Assembly (NCBI GenBank): GCA_033439265.1
Contig: JAVTVX010000005.1
Span: 9,946,001-10,010,000 of the forward strand
Length of the DNA stretch: 64,000 nucleotides
DNA from: Dillenia suffruticosa
Lineage: Eukaryota > Streptophyta > Magnoliopsida > Dilleniales > Dilleniaceae
Direction: 5' to 3'
Shown: piece after piece, positions 45,265-57,510 of the stretch
Numbering within the stretch: position 1 is the stretch's first letter
How the letters are laid out: every line of letters starts with the position of its first letter
The notes under the pieces: model-generated
What the model was told of the DNA's origin: nothing
What the model saw: only the letters and a program-made list of their open reading frames with translations
Database searches by the model: none
Position numbers and translations under genes: made by a program

Positions 45265-45559
45265 CAATAAGTATATAGATGTATAGGGAGAAATAAGAAG
45301 GGCATCGAGAGTTTCAGCACTTCATTGTCTTCTTCTTCTCCTTCTTCTTCTCTCCCTTCCTTCTTTCTCTCTAATCTTGTCTATTCTCTCTCTTCCCCTT
45401 TTCTCTTTCTTTCTATTCACGATCATTTGGACTATTACAAGCTCCGTAGTAGAATACTACGATAGATCTGACAACTTGTCTAGCTTCAGAAGAAGCAATT
45501 GTAGATATAATATTCTGCAGCATTTCCTGAAGCTTCAGTTCAAGCTTAAGCCCTTAACA
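45265..45559 (+). repeat. 5' LTR (shared part) of the plus-strand chromovirus
   Basis: From ctcaataagtatatagatg to cccttaaca it matches the split 3' LTR, including the CT-rich tract and catttggacta. The true start may lie up to about 200 bases further left, since the 3' copy seems to lack the first part. Confidence 0.8.
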
Positions 45560-45562
45560 AAA

Positions 45563-45575
45563 TTGGTATCAGAGC
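45563..45575 (+). other. primer-binding site, initiator Met-tRNA type
   Basis: ttggtatcagagc lies 3 bases after the LTR end ccttaaca, the commonest plant retrotransposon primer-binding site. Confidence 0.92.
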
Positions 45576-45602
45576 AGTACCATCCTTGGACATGAGGAAT
45601 TG

Positions 45603-46755
45603 ATGGCAGAAGGAACTTGACAGAAGGAGATTAATGAACAATTCAGGAAAATGGAAACTAGACCGTAAGAAATGGCATTAGAGGCCAGGGAGCATCGATT
45701 GCAGATGAACAAACAGATAGAGGAGTTTTGTCAAAATCTGAATGACCAAAACCAAAAATGGGAGGCCATCATGAGCAATATGTATTCTCGAATCAATGCT
45801 CTTGCAACAAAGAATGGAAGAGACAAGGATCTTGAAGTAGAAAGACTACTAAGAACACCAATCTTGCCTACTTCTCATGAAGGAAGAAGCAAAAGTGAAT
45901 TGGAATTAGTACCTTCTAAGAAAGAAGTTAGTCAAAAGGGATCTTGGCCCAGTCATCCTAAGGTTGAACTTCTTATGTTTGCAAGAGATAACCCTCAGGC
46001 GTGGTTGAGAAAATGTAACAAGTTCTTTGTTGTATACCAAATTCCTATGCAGATGTAGGTGGAGATAGTGTTAATGTACTTGGATGGTAAAGCAAAGGTG
46101 TGGTTTCAGGGCCTAAAGAAAACCAAGAAAGATATTGCATGGGACGAATTTGCAAAGCTGCTTTGTTATAGGTTTGAAGGTAAAGGAGTTAAAGATGAGG
46201 CGGAGGAATTTAAAAAGTTGTAGCAGGAAGGATCATTGGCAGATTATTAGGAAAAATTTGAGGAACCGTGGTTTGTAATGATTGAAAAGAACCCTGCCTT
46301 ATCTGAATACTATTTTATATCAAGCTTCATCAGTAGGCTGAAAGAAGAAATAAAGCCTATGTTGCGGATGCTTAAACCTAATGCTCTACTTCAAGCTTTC
46401 GAGATACCAACTCTTTAGGAGTAATCTCTGGAGCTTGCCAAACAAAAGAGAGGAAGCTGGAGCAGAAGTATGGAGTTAAGTGAAGCCAAGATAGGACATA
46501 AGAATTGGGCAAACAATATAGCAGCTCAAAGGAATAAATGGTTAAAGGAAGAGAAAGGACTTAAGTAGCAGTATCAGAGAACAAAGATATTAAAATAACA
46601 GCACAAGAAATGCAGTTCAAAAGAGTCAATAAACTTTGTTATAGGTGTGGAGAGAATATGTGCTAGGGCATCAATGCAAACTCAGGATTTTAAATCTGAT
46701 CATAGCTGCAAAAGATGGAGAATGTTCTGTATTGGAAGGAGAGGCAACCAATTAA
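45603..46755 (+). pseudogene. chromovirus gag remnant
   Basis: Broken by about ten stops, mostly TAG. Open parts read EFCQNLNDQNQKWEAIMSNM (coiled-coil-like), KVELLMFARDNPQAWLRKCN, then YLDGKAKVWFQGLK and WDEFAKLLCYRF of the retrotransposon gag domain. The knuckle region near 46640 is degenerate. Confidence 0.8.
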
Positions 46756-46758
46756 GAA

Positions 46759-47130
46759 ATGACAAGTGCAACTTATGATATTTCTTTATGTATTCTGTCT
46801 AATTCTTTAAAAAGAAAAACAATAGCACTACAAGACACTTTACAAGGGGTAGTCATATCTATATTAGTGGACACGGGAAGTACCAATAGTTACATCAATA
46901 ACAAGATAGTAGAAGAACACAAGTTGAACCAAGAAGAAGGAGAAATCCTGCAAGCTGTACTAGTTGATGGCAACAAAGTAAGCAGCTGTAATCAGGTTAA
47001 AGGAGTCAAATGGAGTATACAAGGATATAATTTTTCTTTTGATTTAAGAGTCATATAGTTGGGAAATTGGGATGTAATATTGAGAGTTGATTGGATGTTT
47101 AATTACAACCCTATTACTTTTGATTTCAAA
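46759..47130 (+). pseudogene. chromovirus aspartic protease remnant
   Basis: LQGVVISILVDTGSTNSYIN carries an intact D-T-G triad, unlike the protease of the neighbouring chromovirus. The frame then meets a TAG at about 47058 and goes on to WDVILRVDWM, close to the family's GDVILGVDWL-type end. It has no continuous link to RT. Confidence 0.8.
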
Positions 47131-47429
47131 CTATTACAAGTCAAATTGGCTAGAGAAAAAAGGAGAAGTGATCCTAATGGGTATGGTGGAGAATTCTCGA
47201 ATGAAGTCGATTAGAGGCAAAATAACAAAGAAGTTCAGAACACAGCAACTGTAGTGTTGTGCTACTAGCACTGTCAGAGAAGGAGACTAGCAACGCAACA
47301 GCAGTAACAGCAGCTTTTGTAGCAAAGTGTAAATGAACCTTTGAAACAGTTTGAAGATGTGTTTTCAGTTCCGAAGTCTCTACCTTCCAAAAGGACACAT
47401 GATCGTGCAATTCTCCTAAAACCTAAAGT

Positions 47430-48150
47430 TCTGCCTTTCAAGGTTCCCCCTTACAGATATCCTTATTTCCAAAAAGCTAAGATTTAAAGATAGGTTCAGG
47501 ATATGTTGAGCAATGGCATAATCAAGTACAACAACATCCCATTTGCCTCCCCAGTGTTGTTGGTGAAGAAGAAGGACAACTCATGGAGATTTTGTGTTGA
47601 TTACAGACAACTCAATAGCCTTAATGTGAAAGACAAGTACCCCATTCCAAATATTGATGAATTGTTAGATGAACTTCACAGATCTAAGCTTTTTTCCAAG
47701 ATTGATTTAAAATCAGATTAACACCAAATTAGAGTGAGGCCGAGAGATATGGAGAAGATAGCATTTCAAACACACAATGGACATTTCAAATTTCTAGTTA
47801 TGCCATTTGGACTAACAAATGCTCATGCCATATTTCAATCATTAATGAACCATGTTTTTCAGCCCTTTATCAAGAGGTTTGTGCTAGTTTTCTTTGATGA
47901 CATCTTGATATATAGTTTAGATTTGTCAACCCATGTGCAACATCTTGATTATGTTCTTTTAATTCTGAGACAACATCAACTGTATGCAAAACTGTCTAAG
48001 TGCATGTTTGCTCAGTCACAAGTGGAATACTTGGGGACGTATAGTGTGTGAAGGAGTTAAAATGGACCCACAGTAAGTCGACTGTGTCTCTGAATGGCCT
48101 AAACCAAGGGATGCCAAAGCACTGAGAAGCTTCCTTGGCTTGACTGGTTA
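47430..48150 (+). pseudogene. chromovirus reverse transcriptase remnant
   Basis: [57 protein letters not shown], then a TAA, then FKFLVMPFGLTNAHAIFQ and the catalytic loop VFFDDILIYS, which is intact. A frame change near 48045 follows. Confidence 0.87.
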
Positions 48151-48239
48151 ATGATTTACTCAAGAAGGAGGGATTTAAATGGAATGAAGAAGCTAGTCAA
48201 GCATTCAAACATCTTAAAGAGGCAATTGGTTTAGCTCCT

Positions 48240-48573
48240 GTTATGTGACTGCCTGACTTCTCAAAACCATTCATTCTGGAGACAGATGCCTATGCTAAAG
48301 GTTAGGGAGTTGTCCTGATCCAAGAGGTATAGCCTATTGCATTCTTAAGCAAAGCATTAGGACAAAGAAGTCAAGCAATGTCCATCTACGAAAAAAAACT
48401 CATGGCTATGGTCATAGTAGTCAAGAAATGGAGACATTATTTGGCGGGTTATCATTTTGTAATCAGAACTGATCATCAAAGCTTGAAGTATCTATTGGAG
48501 CAAAAGTTGACCAATACTTTATCACATAAATGGTTAACAAAGCTACTGGAATTAGACTATGAAAATTATACAA
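48240..48573 (+). pseudogene. chromovirus RNase H remnant, cut by the 2.55-kb insertion
   Basis: ILETDAYAKG with the first acidic motif, a TAG, then MSIYEKKLMAMVIVVKKWRH and RTDHQSLKYLLEQKLTN. The reading frame runs into the insertion at 48574. Its natural continuation, VADALSRRE, is found beyond the insertion at about 51146-51172. Confidence 0.85.
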
Positions 48574-50169
48574 TCAATTCCAAATAAATATACGGTCAAT
48601 TACGGATCTCTAAGTCAAGACCTCACAAGGTCGAAAATAAAGTGCTGAACTCATATCTCAACTTAAATTAAATCTCACCGTTGAAAAACACTCAAATCCG
48701 CCAACGAGCTACAAATTCCTCAAGAGCCGAAGCGTCACTCTAGCACAATAATCCTGTTTGAAGAGGGAAGAAGAGGGGTGAATATTAAAAAAGATATCCA
48801 GTGAGTGAGGGGATTAATCTCAAGTACTAATAGTATAGGTAAACATTGAAGTGTCAAATCATATCATTCATAATCAATAATTCAAATTTTGCAATAAATC
48901 ATGATATGTTCGCTAAAATGAACTCATTTAATCATTCACACATTAACATACAAATATACATCTATTTAAAATCAAGTAGATCATAGAGCAAACCGAAAAG
49001 ATCCTGACAAAGGTCAACCATGACCAAAGACAGGCACATCGGGAGTTTTATTATAGTTCAAAAGTCACTCTCTACCCCGATGTTGGCCATGAGCTTACTG
49101 GGACTAGCTTATCATCGTGTATAGGACCCCGTCAGGTGTTAGACAGTGGCGTCATACACGTCCTCCCCCTTACTTGGGTTCAACCGGCCGCGTCTATAAC
49201 CATTAAAAATATGACGTTTGTGGATACCTCCTGCAGAAGTATATTCGGGCAACCCGGTGTCTCTACAAACGCTCTTCGTAGCTACGGAATCAATCAAATA
49301 ATGTCATATCATCATATCATCTTAAGGTAGTAGGTATCCAACCCACATAACCAAATCATCTCATCATATTCTCAAAATAATTCAAATCTGTGTGTCAATA
49401 TATTTCATTGAAATCATTTAAATTCAACAAACCAATGCAATGGTAGAATAGAAAACATTTCATTTCTCAAATCATGGAACAATTTCATTTCATTCCAAAC
49501 ATGGATGCATAATCGTAGAAAACATAAGTACGACACTCCAACAATCACAAAACAGATTTGAATTTCAATTCCATATGTCAAGAAGATGCATATCAAAAGC
49601 ATGTTTTATTAAAAATATGATAAAATCATGTTTCACTATTTCATGCAAGAAATTAGGGTCTTACTCACATTCCTAAGGAGGGTGGTCACTCCCTATTTTC
49701 AAAAATTATCAAATCTGACTTCTCAAGTTTTCAAAAAAATCAACCTAATCAGATCATTATAATTTAATATTAGATAGTAGCTTATTAACGGATTTTCCAT
49801 TTTCTTTCCTAATTAATACAACCCTAAATTTACACTATCTCCTTTCTATATTCTTGTTTTATAAATTTCGAATCATTTGGCTCACAAATGATCAAATTTC
49901 TAATATTTCTCATTTTTTCTAATTTTTTTCGAATTTAATATATTTTAAACATATATATAGCTTCCGATTCTAATTTCAACCTAAATTCGATAAAATTTAT
50001 TTCAAACGTTTAAGTGATTGCATTTCTCTCTCACCTAGGGTTTCGTAAATCTCAGACATAACTTTTGTTCGCCCATCAAATTGGTTTAAAACCTGTAATA
50101 TTTTTAAATTTGAACAATATTAGCAACTAACATCAAATTCTAGATACCCAACCCAAGGATTACAACCAA

Positions 50170-50870
50170 TATAGCCATTACCTACAGTGAAGAAGCCGTG
50201 ACCTAGGGTTTCTGCAGGGACTGCAGGTGAGCTCTTGAGGGAGACGGTTGGTCGCGGGCTCGCGAGCCATCGCAGGTGGGCTCACGGGCTCGCAGGTTGG
50301 TCTGCAGTTGTGCGCTCACGGGAGGTAGCGTGCTGTGGCACGCTCGTGCTTGCGTTGGGTGGGTCACGCAGGGGTGCGCTCACGCTGGAGAGATTGCGTA
50401 AGGGCACGTTCGCGGGTTGCGCTCGCTAGTGTTGTGCGCTCGCGGGTTGCACGCGTAGTGGGCTGGAGCGTGCTCGTACGTAGGCGCGCGCTCGTGCGTA
50501 GGTGTGCTCCCGAGTAGGCGTGCGATCGTGCTATGGAGCACTGGCGCCAGGTAACGCGTGCTGCGGCGTGCTCACACTTGTGCAGGGAGAGATCGCGCAA
50601 GGGCTGGCGAGCTCGCGAGCTGAGGCTCGCGCTCATGGGAGGAGGATCGCACTCGCGGGGAGGCTGCGCTTGCGGGGAGGCCGCGCTCGCGGGGAGGCTG
50701 CGCTCGCGGGGAGGCTGCGCTCGCGGGGAGGCTACGCTCGCGGGAGGGAGGAGTAGTGGTGGAGAGAGAGCGGCAGCGAAGGGGGAGGATGGTGAGGTGG
50801 CCGCGGGAAGGAGAAGAGGTGGAGAGAGAGAGAGAGAGGGAAAAAGAGAAAGAGATTAGGGTTAAAAGCC
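50170..50870. other. CpG-dense segment inside the insertion
   Basis: In strong contrast to the AT-rich surroundings, this 0.7 kb is packed with gctcgcggg, tgcgctcgc and cacgctcg words, including a 17-base tandem array at its right. Long open frames exist on both strands because stops are rare in such DNA. None has a domain, so I call no gene. Confidence 0.75.
50651..50750. repeat. 17-bp tandem array ggggaggctgcgctcgc
   Basis: The gggg core starts at 50657, 50674, 50691, 50708, 50725 and 50742, five spacings of exactly 17 bases with few substitutions. The uniformity suggests recent expansion. Confidence 0.93.
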
Positions 50871-51129
50871 TTAATCCAATTTTTTTTGGGGGTACTGCGT
50901 TTTGGCCAAAACACAACTCTTCCCTCTTCTCTTTTTTTTTAACAAAATAGAATATGCCTCAAATCGAAAATACAGATATTTTATATATACCAAAAATTTT
51001 GATTTAAAGCCCCCAAAATAAAAAATTAAAATAAATAAAAATTTCTCTATATATATAACTGAAAAAATATTTTATTTAATTTCTGAACAGGAGTACAATA
51101 GTATGGACACCGCATTGTCGGTGTTACAA

Positions 51130-52140
51130 AAGGAGGGTGAAAAATTTAGTGGCTGATGCTCTATCACGAAGAGAAGTATCTATAGAGGATGAACAAAGAG
51201 AAATGTAGATGGCAGTCACAGCTGTGCACCCTCAGTGGATGGAAGAGGTTATTCAAAGTTATCAGGAAGATAGTAAGTACAACTGCTACTACAACCTGAG
51301 ACAGCAGGTAACTACCAAATATAGGATGGAATTCTAAGATACAAAAAGAGGATTTACTTGGGCAAGGGAGCTCAATTAAGAGCTAAGGTGATACAGTAGA
51401 TGCACAACTCTACTATGGGAGGATATTCTGATCAAAGAGGGACTTTACAAAGGGTTAAAGCTGTATTCTATTGGCCTAACATGAAAGACTCTGTGATCAA
51501 ATTTGTGAAAGAGTGTGAAGTATGTTAGAAAAACAAGCATGAAAATATTCCTTGCCCAGGTCTCTTGCAATCTATCCCTATCCCTACCTAGGCCTGGTCT
51601 CAAATAAGCATAGATTTTGTAGATAGATTGCCTAAATTAGAAGGTTATGACACTATAATAGTGGTTATTGATGGCCTTGAAGCATCTTTATTTTGTAATA
51701 GTAGTAGTTCAAAAATTCATGAATAATGTCTATAAGCTGCATGGAATACCAGACTCCATTGTAACAAATCGAGATAGAATCTTGACTAGTTTGTTTTGAC
51801 AAGAATTGTTTAAAATGGTGGGAACTCAACTCAACATGAGTAGTGCTTATCATCCTCAATCTGATGGGCAAAGTGAAAGACTTAACTAGTGTTTAGAGTG
51901 TTATCTAAGATGCATGATTTCGGATAGACCATCTATGTGGTACAGCTGGCTTAGATTGGTAGAGTGGTGGTACAACTCTAGTTTCCACAGGAGTATCAAG
52001 ATGTCTCCCTTCGAAGCACTTTATGGTTATAAGCCTAGAGTCATACATATTGGTCCTTACTTAGACTTTACGACACTAGTCGCAACAACCTTTATTCAAA
52101 ATAGGCAAGCTATGATTCAAGTCTGCGTGAGGATCTACTG
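51130..52140 (+). pseudogene. chromovirus integrase remnant
   Basis: It resumes with VADALSRRE, then the zinc region (FYWPNMKDSVIKFVKECEVC, followed by TAG; the second His of the HHCC set is Tyr in GGYSDQRG). The core follows with ISIDFVDRLPKLEGYDTI, SSAYHPQSDGQSERLN and WYNSSFHRSIKMSPFEALYG. Stops and a shift near 51690 break it. Confidence 0.85.
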
Positions 52141-52617
52141 AAAGCTTAGAATAGTATGAAGGTTCAGGCTGATCAAAGTAGAATAGAAAGGGAATTTGAG
52201 GTAGGGTACTTAGTATATCTTAAACTGCAATCTTATAGACAACATTCAGTGGAAGTAAGGAAGTAGCTAAAGTTATCTTCCAAATATTATGGACCTTTTC
52301 TAGTGACAGCTAAGGTAGGCAAGGTAGCTTATTGATTACAGCTCCCTCCTGGGTCGAGAATATATCTTGTCTTCAATGTTTCACTTCTTAAAAAGAAGAT
52401 AGGTCCCACACAAAATATTATGCTTGAATTGCCTTTGGTAGGAATGGACAAACAGATATTAGTGGAACCAGAAGTAGTTCTTAAAATGAGAGTAATCATG
52501 AGGGACAACAGACTAGTAAGTCAATGGCTAATGAGGTGGGTGAACTTAAGTCTTGAAGAGTCTACTTGGGAAGATATGAATTTTATCAAAGCACAATTTC
52601 CTCAATTTCAATCTTGA
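52141..52617 (+). pseudogene. chromovirus GPY/F-type module and chromodomain
   Basis: After several stops the frame at 52420-52617 reads ILVEPEVVLKMRVIMRDNRL and VSQWLMRWVNLSLEESTWED, a chromodomain with the conserved W-E-x-STWE pattern in altered form. The pol frame ends in QFPQFQS and TGA. Confidence 0.85.
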
Positions 52618-52633
52618 GGACAAGGGACTTCTC

Positions 52634-52799
52634 AACAAGAATATAGATGTATAGGGAGAAATAAGAAGGGTATCAGAGTTTCAGCACTTCATTGTCTTCT
52701 TCTTCTCCTTCTTCCTCTCTCTCTTCCTTTTTCTCTCGAATCTTCTCTATTCTCTCTCTTCCCCTTTTCTCTCTCTTTCTATTCTCAATCATTTGGACT
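52634..52799 (+). repeat. 3' LTR of the plus-strand chromovirus, first part
   Basis: From ctcaacaagaatatagatg to catttggact it matches the 5' LTR from 45265. It is cut by the copia element exactly after ggact. Confidence 0.88.
52795..52799. other. target site duplication ggact (left copy)
   Basis: ggact precedes the left copia LTR and is repeated at 60002-60006 after the right one, inside the interrupted chromovirus LTR. Confidence 0.92.
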
Positions 52800-53267
52800 A
52801 GAAGGTCAAATGTGCCTACGTGGGGCATCTTCCAAATAAGGAAGGCCTTGGATGTAACTTCCATAATTATGGTGGCCTACTAAATCAATTCTGGGTAATT
52901 GATTTGCCTACCAATAATAGCAAAAATAATATTGGAATGGATGAATGTAGATAAAAATCTGAATCTGGGTTTTCAGATCAACTCAACTCCTTTTGAGAGA
53001 GAATTGACAATTTGCTCTAGAAAAAACTTAAGGGATTTTGTCATACGGCGTTTCTATTATTGGATCTAGAGTTGAGGCGTCGTGGAACTGTTTTAATAAT
53101 CTGATCTGTGATTATCATCCCGACTACGAGGTAGATCGAGACGTGGATTTCATGATTTTCCAAAAATTACTACATCGCTCATTGAGGTATTGCGAAAACC
53201 CTAGACTTTTAATTCCGAAATTATTTAATGTTTCCACTGCATGATAGAGTCATGAAATACTTTAACA
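52800..53267 (+). repeat. 5' LTR of the copia element
   Basis: From agaaggtcaaatgtgcc to actttaaca. It pairs with 59537-60001 along its length with scattered substitutions. Confidence 0.92.
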
Positions 53268-53280
53268 TTGGCATCTGAGC
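53268..53280 (+). other. primer-binding site of the copia element
   Basis: ttggcatctgagc directly follows the LTR. It is the Met-tRNA type site (ttggtatcagagc) with two substitutions. Confidence 0.88.
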
Positions 53281-54352
53281 TAGAGGTTAGATTAATTTTA
53301 AAACAAATTTTGGAATTAATTTTGGGCATAAAAAATGAGCATTTACAATTCTAGATCACGAATATGATTTTTTCATAATTTTTTTAGCATGTTTAGGCCA
53401 TGAAAATTCCGGTTGAAATTCTAGGTCGTGAATAGTGACCGTGACACTTAAACCCCAGATTTGTTAAGACTTAGGAGGAATCTTCACAAAAGAATTGTAG
53501 ATTTGAGTTCCTGCCATTTAGATCTATATTTTGGTATGCATATTACATTTGCTGTTGCCGGAAACTGGGTTTTCCAGCGAGGCCAAGGAGTGCCAAAACT
53601 TTGGATATTTATTTCGCTGAATTTAGGGCGCAAGTAACCCAAAAATCAAGTCTAGGATATTTTTGGGATGTCCAAAATTATTTTCCGATTGGAATCGTAA
53701 TGAAAAACAGGACGGAAATGAGTTTTTCAGAAATCGGGTCGAAAAACCCGGATGCAGACCCGTTGGGCGAAGAAGAAAGGACCCAACCCGCAAGCGCGTT
53801 GAGAACACGTGCGATGAGGTACGTGCAGTATACAGGGGCGGGCGCGTGAGACTCACGAACGAGAGTGGCGCGTGAGCCGATCGGGGCAGGTTGGACCCGG
53901 TCCGACCTGAACACATTCCGACCCGAACTCGGCTTGCCCCGAACCCGGTCCGACGAGTCTCGCGCGTGTGAGACGCGCTCTGGGCAGCTGCAAGCGCATG
54001 CAAGCACGCGCCAGAGCCTTCCATGGTGTGTGGGTGCATGGGGAACGCGCCACCAGCACGTGGAGGGGCCTAGACCCTTCTGGCGGCGCGCAGGTTCTCC
54101 TAAATTGGATTTTTCCAATTTTTAGAGGGTTTTATAATAAAAAGTGACTATTTATGGGTTTTTATGTATCGAATCCTAGTCTGAATGGTGAGATGCAATC
54201 CCGAATTGTGGTATATGGTGTCCGTTGACTCATATGCTGGTTTTGGGGTCTGTATTCGAGTCATTTTGGTTTTGGTGATTTGTAGGGTACATAAAATTAT
54301 GAATTTGACTATCATTTGTCACTAACGTCTCTATTTTCTATGTAACAGAGAT
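53281..54352 (+). other. copia leader, including a GC-rich part (53740-54090)
   Basis: Untranslated leader between the primer-binding site and gag. The first 450 bases are AT-rich. The next 350 have many CG words (ggcgggcgcgtgag, tctcgcgcgtgtgag) and contain open frames on both strands that I regard as by-products of base composition. Confidence 0.6.
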
Positions 54353-55240
54353 ATGGCTGCTATAAGGACTGTAGTTCTGGATCTCGTCAGGGGAGACAAA
54401 TTGAACAGTGACAACTATGACATTTGGTACCGAAAAATTCTGTTTATCTTCGAGGAGGAAGAATTCGGGGAGGTTTTTCGACCCGAGATGATTGACCCAG
54501 GGGAGGTTCTAATAGAACAAGGGAAACGGGATTAGGAGATGTATCGTGCTTGGAAGAAGAAAGATGGCCAAGCTAGGGTAATCCTTCTTAACTGTATGCA
54601 CGATGAGCTAATCCCGGTTTATGAGTAGTATTCCACTATGAAGTCGATTTGGCTTGCTCTGAAAGAGCACTTTGGCTCCATGTCAGCTCCTAAGTTGATG
54701 ATGCTGACGTATAAGTTCATTACATATAAGAAGAGGGTTGATCATATCATGAAACAGCATTTGATGCACATGTCGAGTATGATCGCCTCTCTGAAGAGTA
54801 TGGGGGAGTCAATGTCTGATGAGTTTCAGGTACTGGGTGTAATCCAGTCTTTGCCTGACTCTTGGGATGTGGTGAATGTTTATCTCACACACACTGAGAG
54901 TATTCATACTTTCAGGGACGTGAGTAGGCATTATGAGCTTGAGGAGGAGCGCCAGGAGGTTGTGAGGTCCATTTCTACTCATGTTAACATCGCGGAGTCA
55001 AGCAAGGGCTCCCGAGGGATTAAGCGCAAATGGTGCAAACATGAGAAGAAGCCCAAGGGCCAAGGCAAGAGGAAGCTATCTGCCAAGATTGACGACAAAG
55101 GACAGAAATGCAAGAAGAAGGAGCTCGACAAGAGCAAGGTACAATGCTATGTATGTGGCAAGCATGGACATTTTGCACGCGAATATGGTGAGCGAAAGGT
55201 AAATCCTTATTCTTTACACGGTTTGAGTTATGTGTCATCT
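54353..55240 (+). pseudogene. copia gag remnant
   Basis: The start ATG at 54353 lies in MAAIRTVVLDLVRGDKLNSD and YDIWYRK, the usual copia gag opening. Stops follow at 54533-54535 and near 54627. The gag core (IWLALKEHFGSMSAPKLMML, LGVIQSLPDSWD) is open, and the knuckle CYVCGKHGHFAREY has Tyr in place of its final Cys. The Lys-rich stretch before it (KRKWCKHEKKPKGQGKRK) is typical. Confidence 0.87.
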
Positions 55241-56350
55241 AATTTGACGCTCACAAACTCTTCTCCTTCGTGGATTGTAGACTCATGAGTCACGGACCAT
55301 GTAGCTCGTGACAGAAGCGCATATATAGAATTCCGCCATTTGAGTCCCCATGCGAGGAGGCTATATGTGGGGAACGAAGCATTTGTGGAAGTCAGAAGGA
55401 TTGGTACATGCAAGCTGATGTTTCGAAATGACCAAACCCTGTATTTGCATGACGTATTGTATGCTCCTGAGATTCGGTAGAATTTCATTTCTGTTCGATG
55501 TTTAGATCAGCTGGAATATTCTGTTTTGTTGGAAAACTCCAAAGTTTTCATTTATGATAATGATAGTCTTTTGGTTTTGTTCTGATTTAGTCCGTGAGGG
55601 ACTTTATGTACTGGATTTTATTCCTTTTTATGAAAATTTTCCTTCATCTCCTATTGCCTTTGCATCTGATAGTGTTGTGGATGATGTATTTGTATGGCAT
55701 AGTAGACTTGGCCACATAGGACAAGAGAGGATGACCCGGTTAGCTTCGAGTGGCTTGTTGGGTCTGCTAATCAGGGTCCAGTTGCCCGTGTGTGAGTTTT
55801 ACCTTGCGGGCAAAACTATTAGAAAACCATTTGGGAAAACAATGAGAGATGAGACTCCATTGCAATTGGTCCATTATGATATTTATGGACCAATGAATGA
55901 GAGAGCCAGAAAAGGAGCTACATACTTTATTACGTTCATTGACGATTACACTTGTTTTGGTTACGTCTACCTGATCTCACACAAGTTTGAGGCACTAGAG
56001 TGCTTTATGAAGTTTATAAGTGAGGTTGAGAATCAGTTAGACTTGAGGGTGAAAACCCTTAGAACCGATGGGGCCGCGAGTATTTGTCGGAACAATTTAA
56101 AGAGCTCTGTTTCAATAGAGGTATTATAAGACAGATGACTATTTCTGCTACTCATCAGCAGAATGGAGTAGCTGAGAGAAGGAATATGACTCTTTTAGAG
56201 ATGGTGAGGTCTATGATGGTGCAGGCCAATTTACCCATCTCCCATTGGGGGATGCGTTATTGACTGCTGCCTACGTTCTTAACCATGTTCCAACAAAGTC
56301 CGTAGTAAGCACCCCGTACGAGATTTGGACTGGGAGATAGCCTGACTTTA
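55241..56350 (+). pseudogene. copia protease and integrase remnant
   Basis: The protease site reads SWIVDS and then TGA (55286-55288) where the family has Gly. The GAG-pre-integrase part has VWHSRLGHIGQERMTRLAS; the integrase core has LVHYDIYGPM and FIDDYTCFGYVYLI, then TLRTDGA and, in another frame, ATHQQNGVAERRN (near 56145). Frame changes near 55560 and 56090 break it. Confidence 0.87.
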
Positions 56351-57510
56351 GCCATTTGAGACCATGGGGTTGTGCAACGTATGTTCTTGATTCCTTGCAC
56401 AAATATGACAAGTTAGACCCACGAGAAAAGAAGTGTATCTTTATTAGATACTCTAAATACTCCGAGGGACATATGTTCCTAGGAGAACATACGGATGGCA
56501 CAGTAACTGAGATAGAGTCTCGTGATGCCATGTTTCTTGAAAACGATTTCCCTAAGAGAGGTGAAATCGATCGAGACATCACCTTCTATGAGATGGATGA
56601 GCCTAACGGTTCAGCCGAGCCCAGCGGCGAGACTGAAGAACCTATTATAAATCTTGGTCCTAGTGGGAGCGTTCCATCTGAAGGTGAAAAGGCTCCTCAT
56701 CCTCAAAGGAGTAGTTAGGGACATGTACCATGTCATCATTTCCTGATTGAGGATGAGATCCTGATTGTGACTCCCGAAGATGATGAAGAGCCAAGGACAT
56801 TCGGTGAGGCTCTCGAGGGTCCTGCAAAGGACCAATGGTTAGAGGAAATGAAGAAAGAATTGGAATCAATGAGGGTCAACGGGGTTTGGGACCTAGTTGA
56901 CCTGCCTGAGAAAAGAAAGGCCATTGGGAACAAATGAGTTTTCAAAATCAAGAGGAAGGCTGATAGATCGATTGAGAGGTATAAAGCTCATCTTGTAGCT
57001 AAATGTTACATGCAGACGAACGACATTGACTATAAGGAGATTTTCTCCCCAGTAGTCAAGTTTATATCGATTCGTTTGCTTTTGGCGATTGTCGCTAATA
57101 TGGATATGTAGTTACACCAGATGGACGTTAAGACCGCTTTCCTTAACGGGAATTTGGATGAAGAGATCTACATGGAACAACCTCCGGGGTTCGTTCTAGT
57201 AGGTCAAGAGGACAAGATTTGTCGATTTTGGAAGTCGATATATGGCCTAAAACAGTTATCCATGCGGTAGTACCTAAGATTTCACGAGAATGTGATATCT
57301 TATGGTTTTAGGATGGTTGAGGAGAATCATTGTGTCTTTCTAATACGGAGTGATACTTCATTTGTGATCCTGTCATTGTATGTGGATGACATAATATTGG
57401 CTGGGAACAACATTCAGTTTTTAATGACCATCAAAGCATGGCTGTCATCCAACTTCGACATGAAAGACATGGGTAAATCTGAGTTCATCATCGGAGTTAA
57501 GATCTAGAGG
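56351..57510 (+). pseudogene. copia integrase tail and reverse transcriptase remnant
   Basis: RPWGCATYVLDSLHKYDKLD and CIFIRYSKYSEGHMF close the integrase. After an acidic linker come [40 protein letters not shown] and the catalytic loop LYVDDIILAGN, which is intact. TAG codons interrupt near 56717 and at 57109-57111. Confidence 0.87.

Larger units (their letters stand above)
48574..51124 (-). mobile_element. 2.55-kb insertion with a GC-rich end, possible solo LTR
   Basis: It interrupts the chromovirus pol between RNase H and integrase. Both sides carry tacaa (48569-48573 and 51125-51129), fitting a 5-base target duplication. It has no protein domain. The left 1.6 kb is AT-rich; 50170-50870 is very rich in CG. 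Read on the minus strand, the right end is TGTAACACC if the duplication is included, the start of many plant gypsy LTRs, but a matching CA end was not fixed. A solo LTR or a non-autonomous element are the main options. Confidence 0.6.

Noticed and set aside
50235..50916. Overlapping frames of 60-114 codons in the CG-rich block
   Set aside because: Stops are rare in such DNA on both strands; no domain, and the array repeats dictate the peptides.
53601..54125. Overlapping frames of 68-146 codons in the copia leader
   Set aside because: Same composition effect; they lie between the primer-binding site and gag, where copia elements are non-coding.
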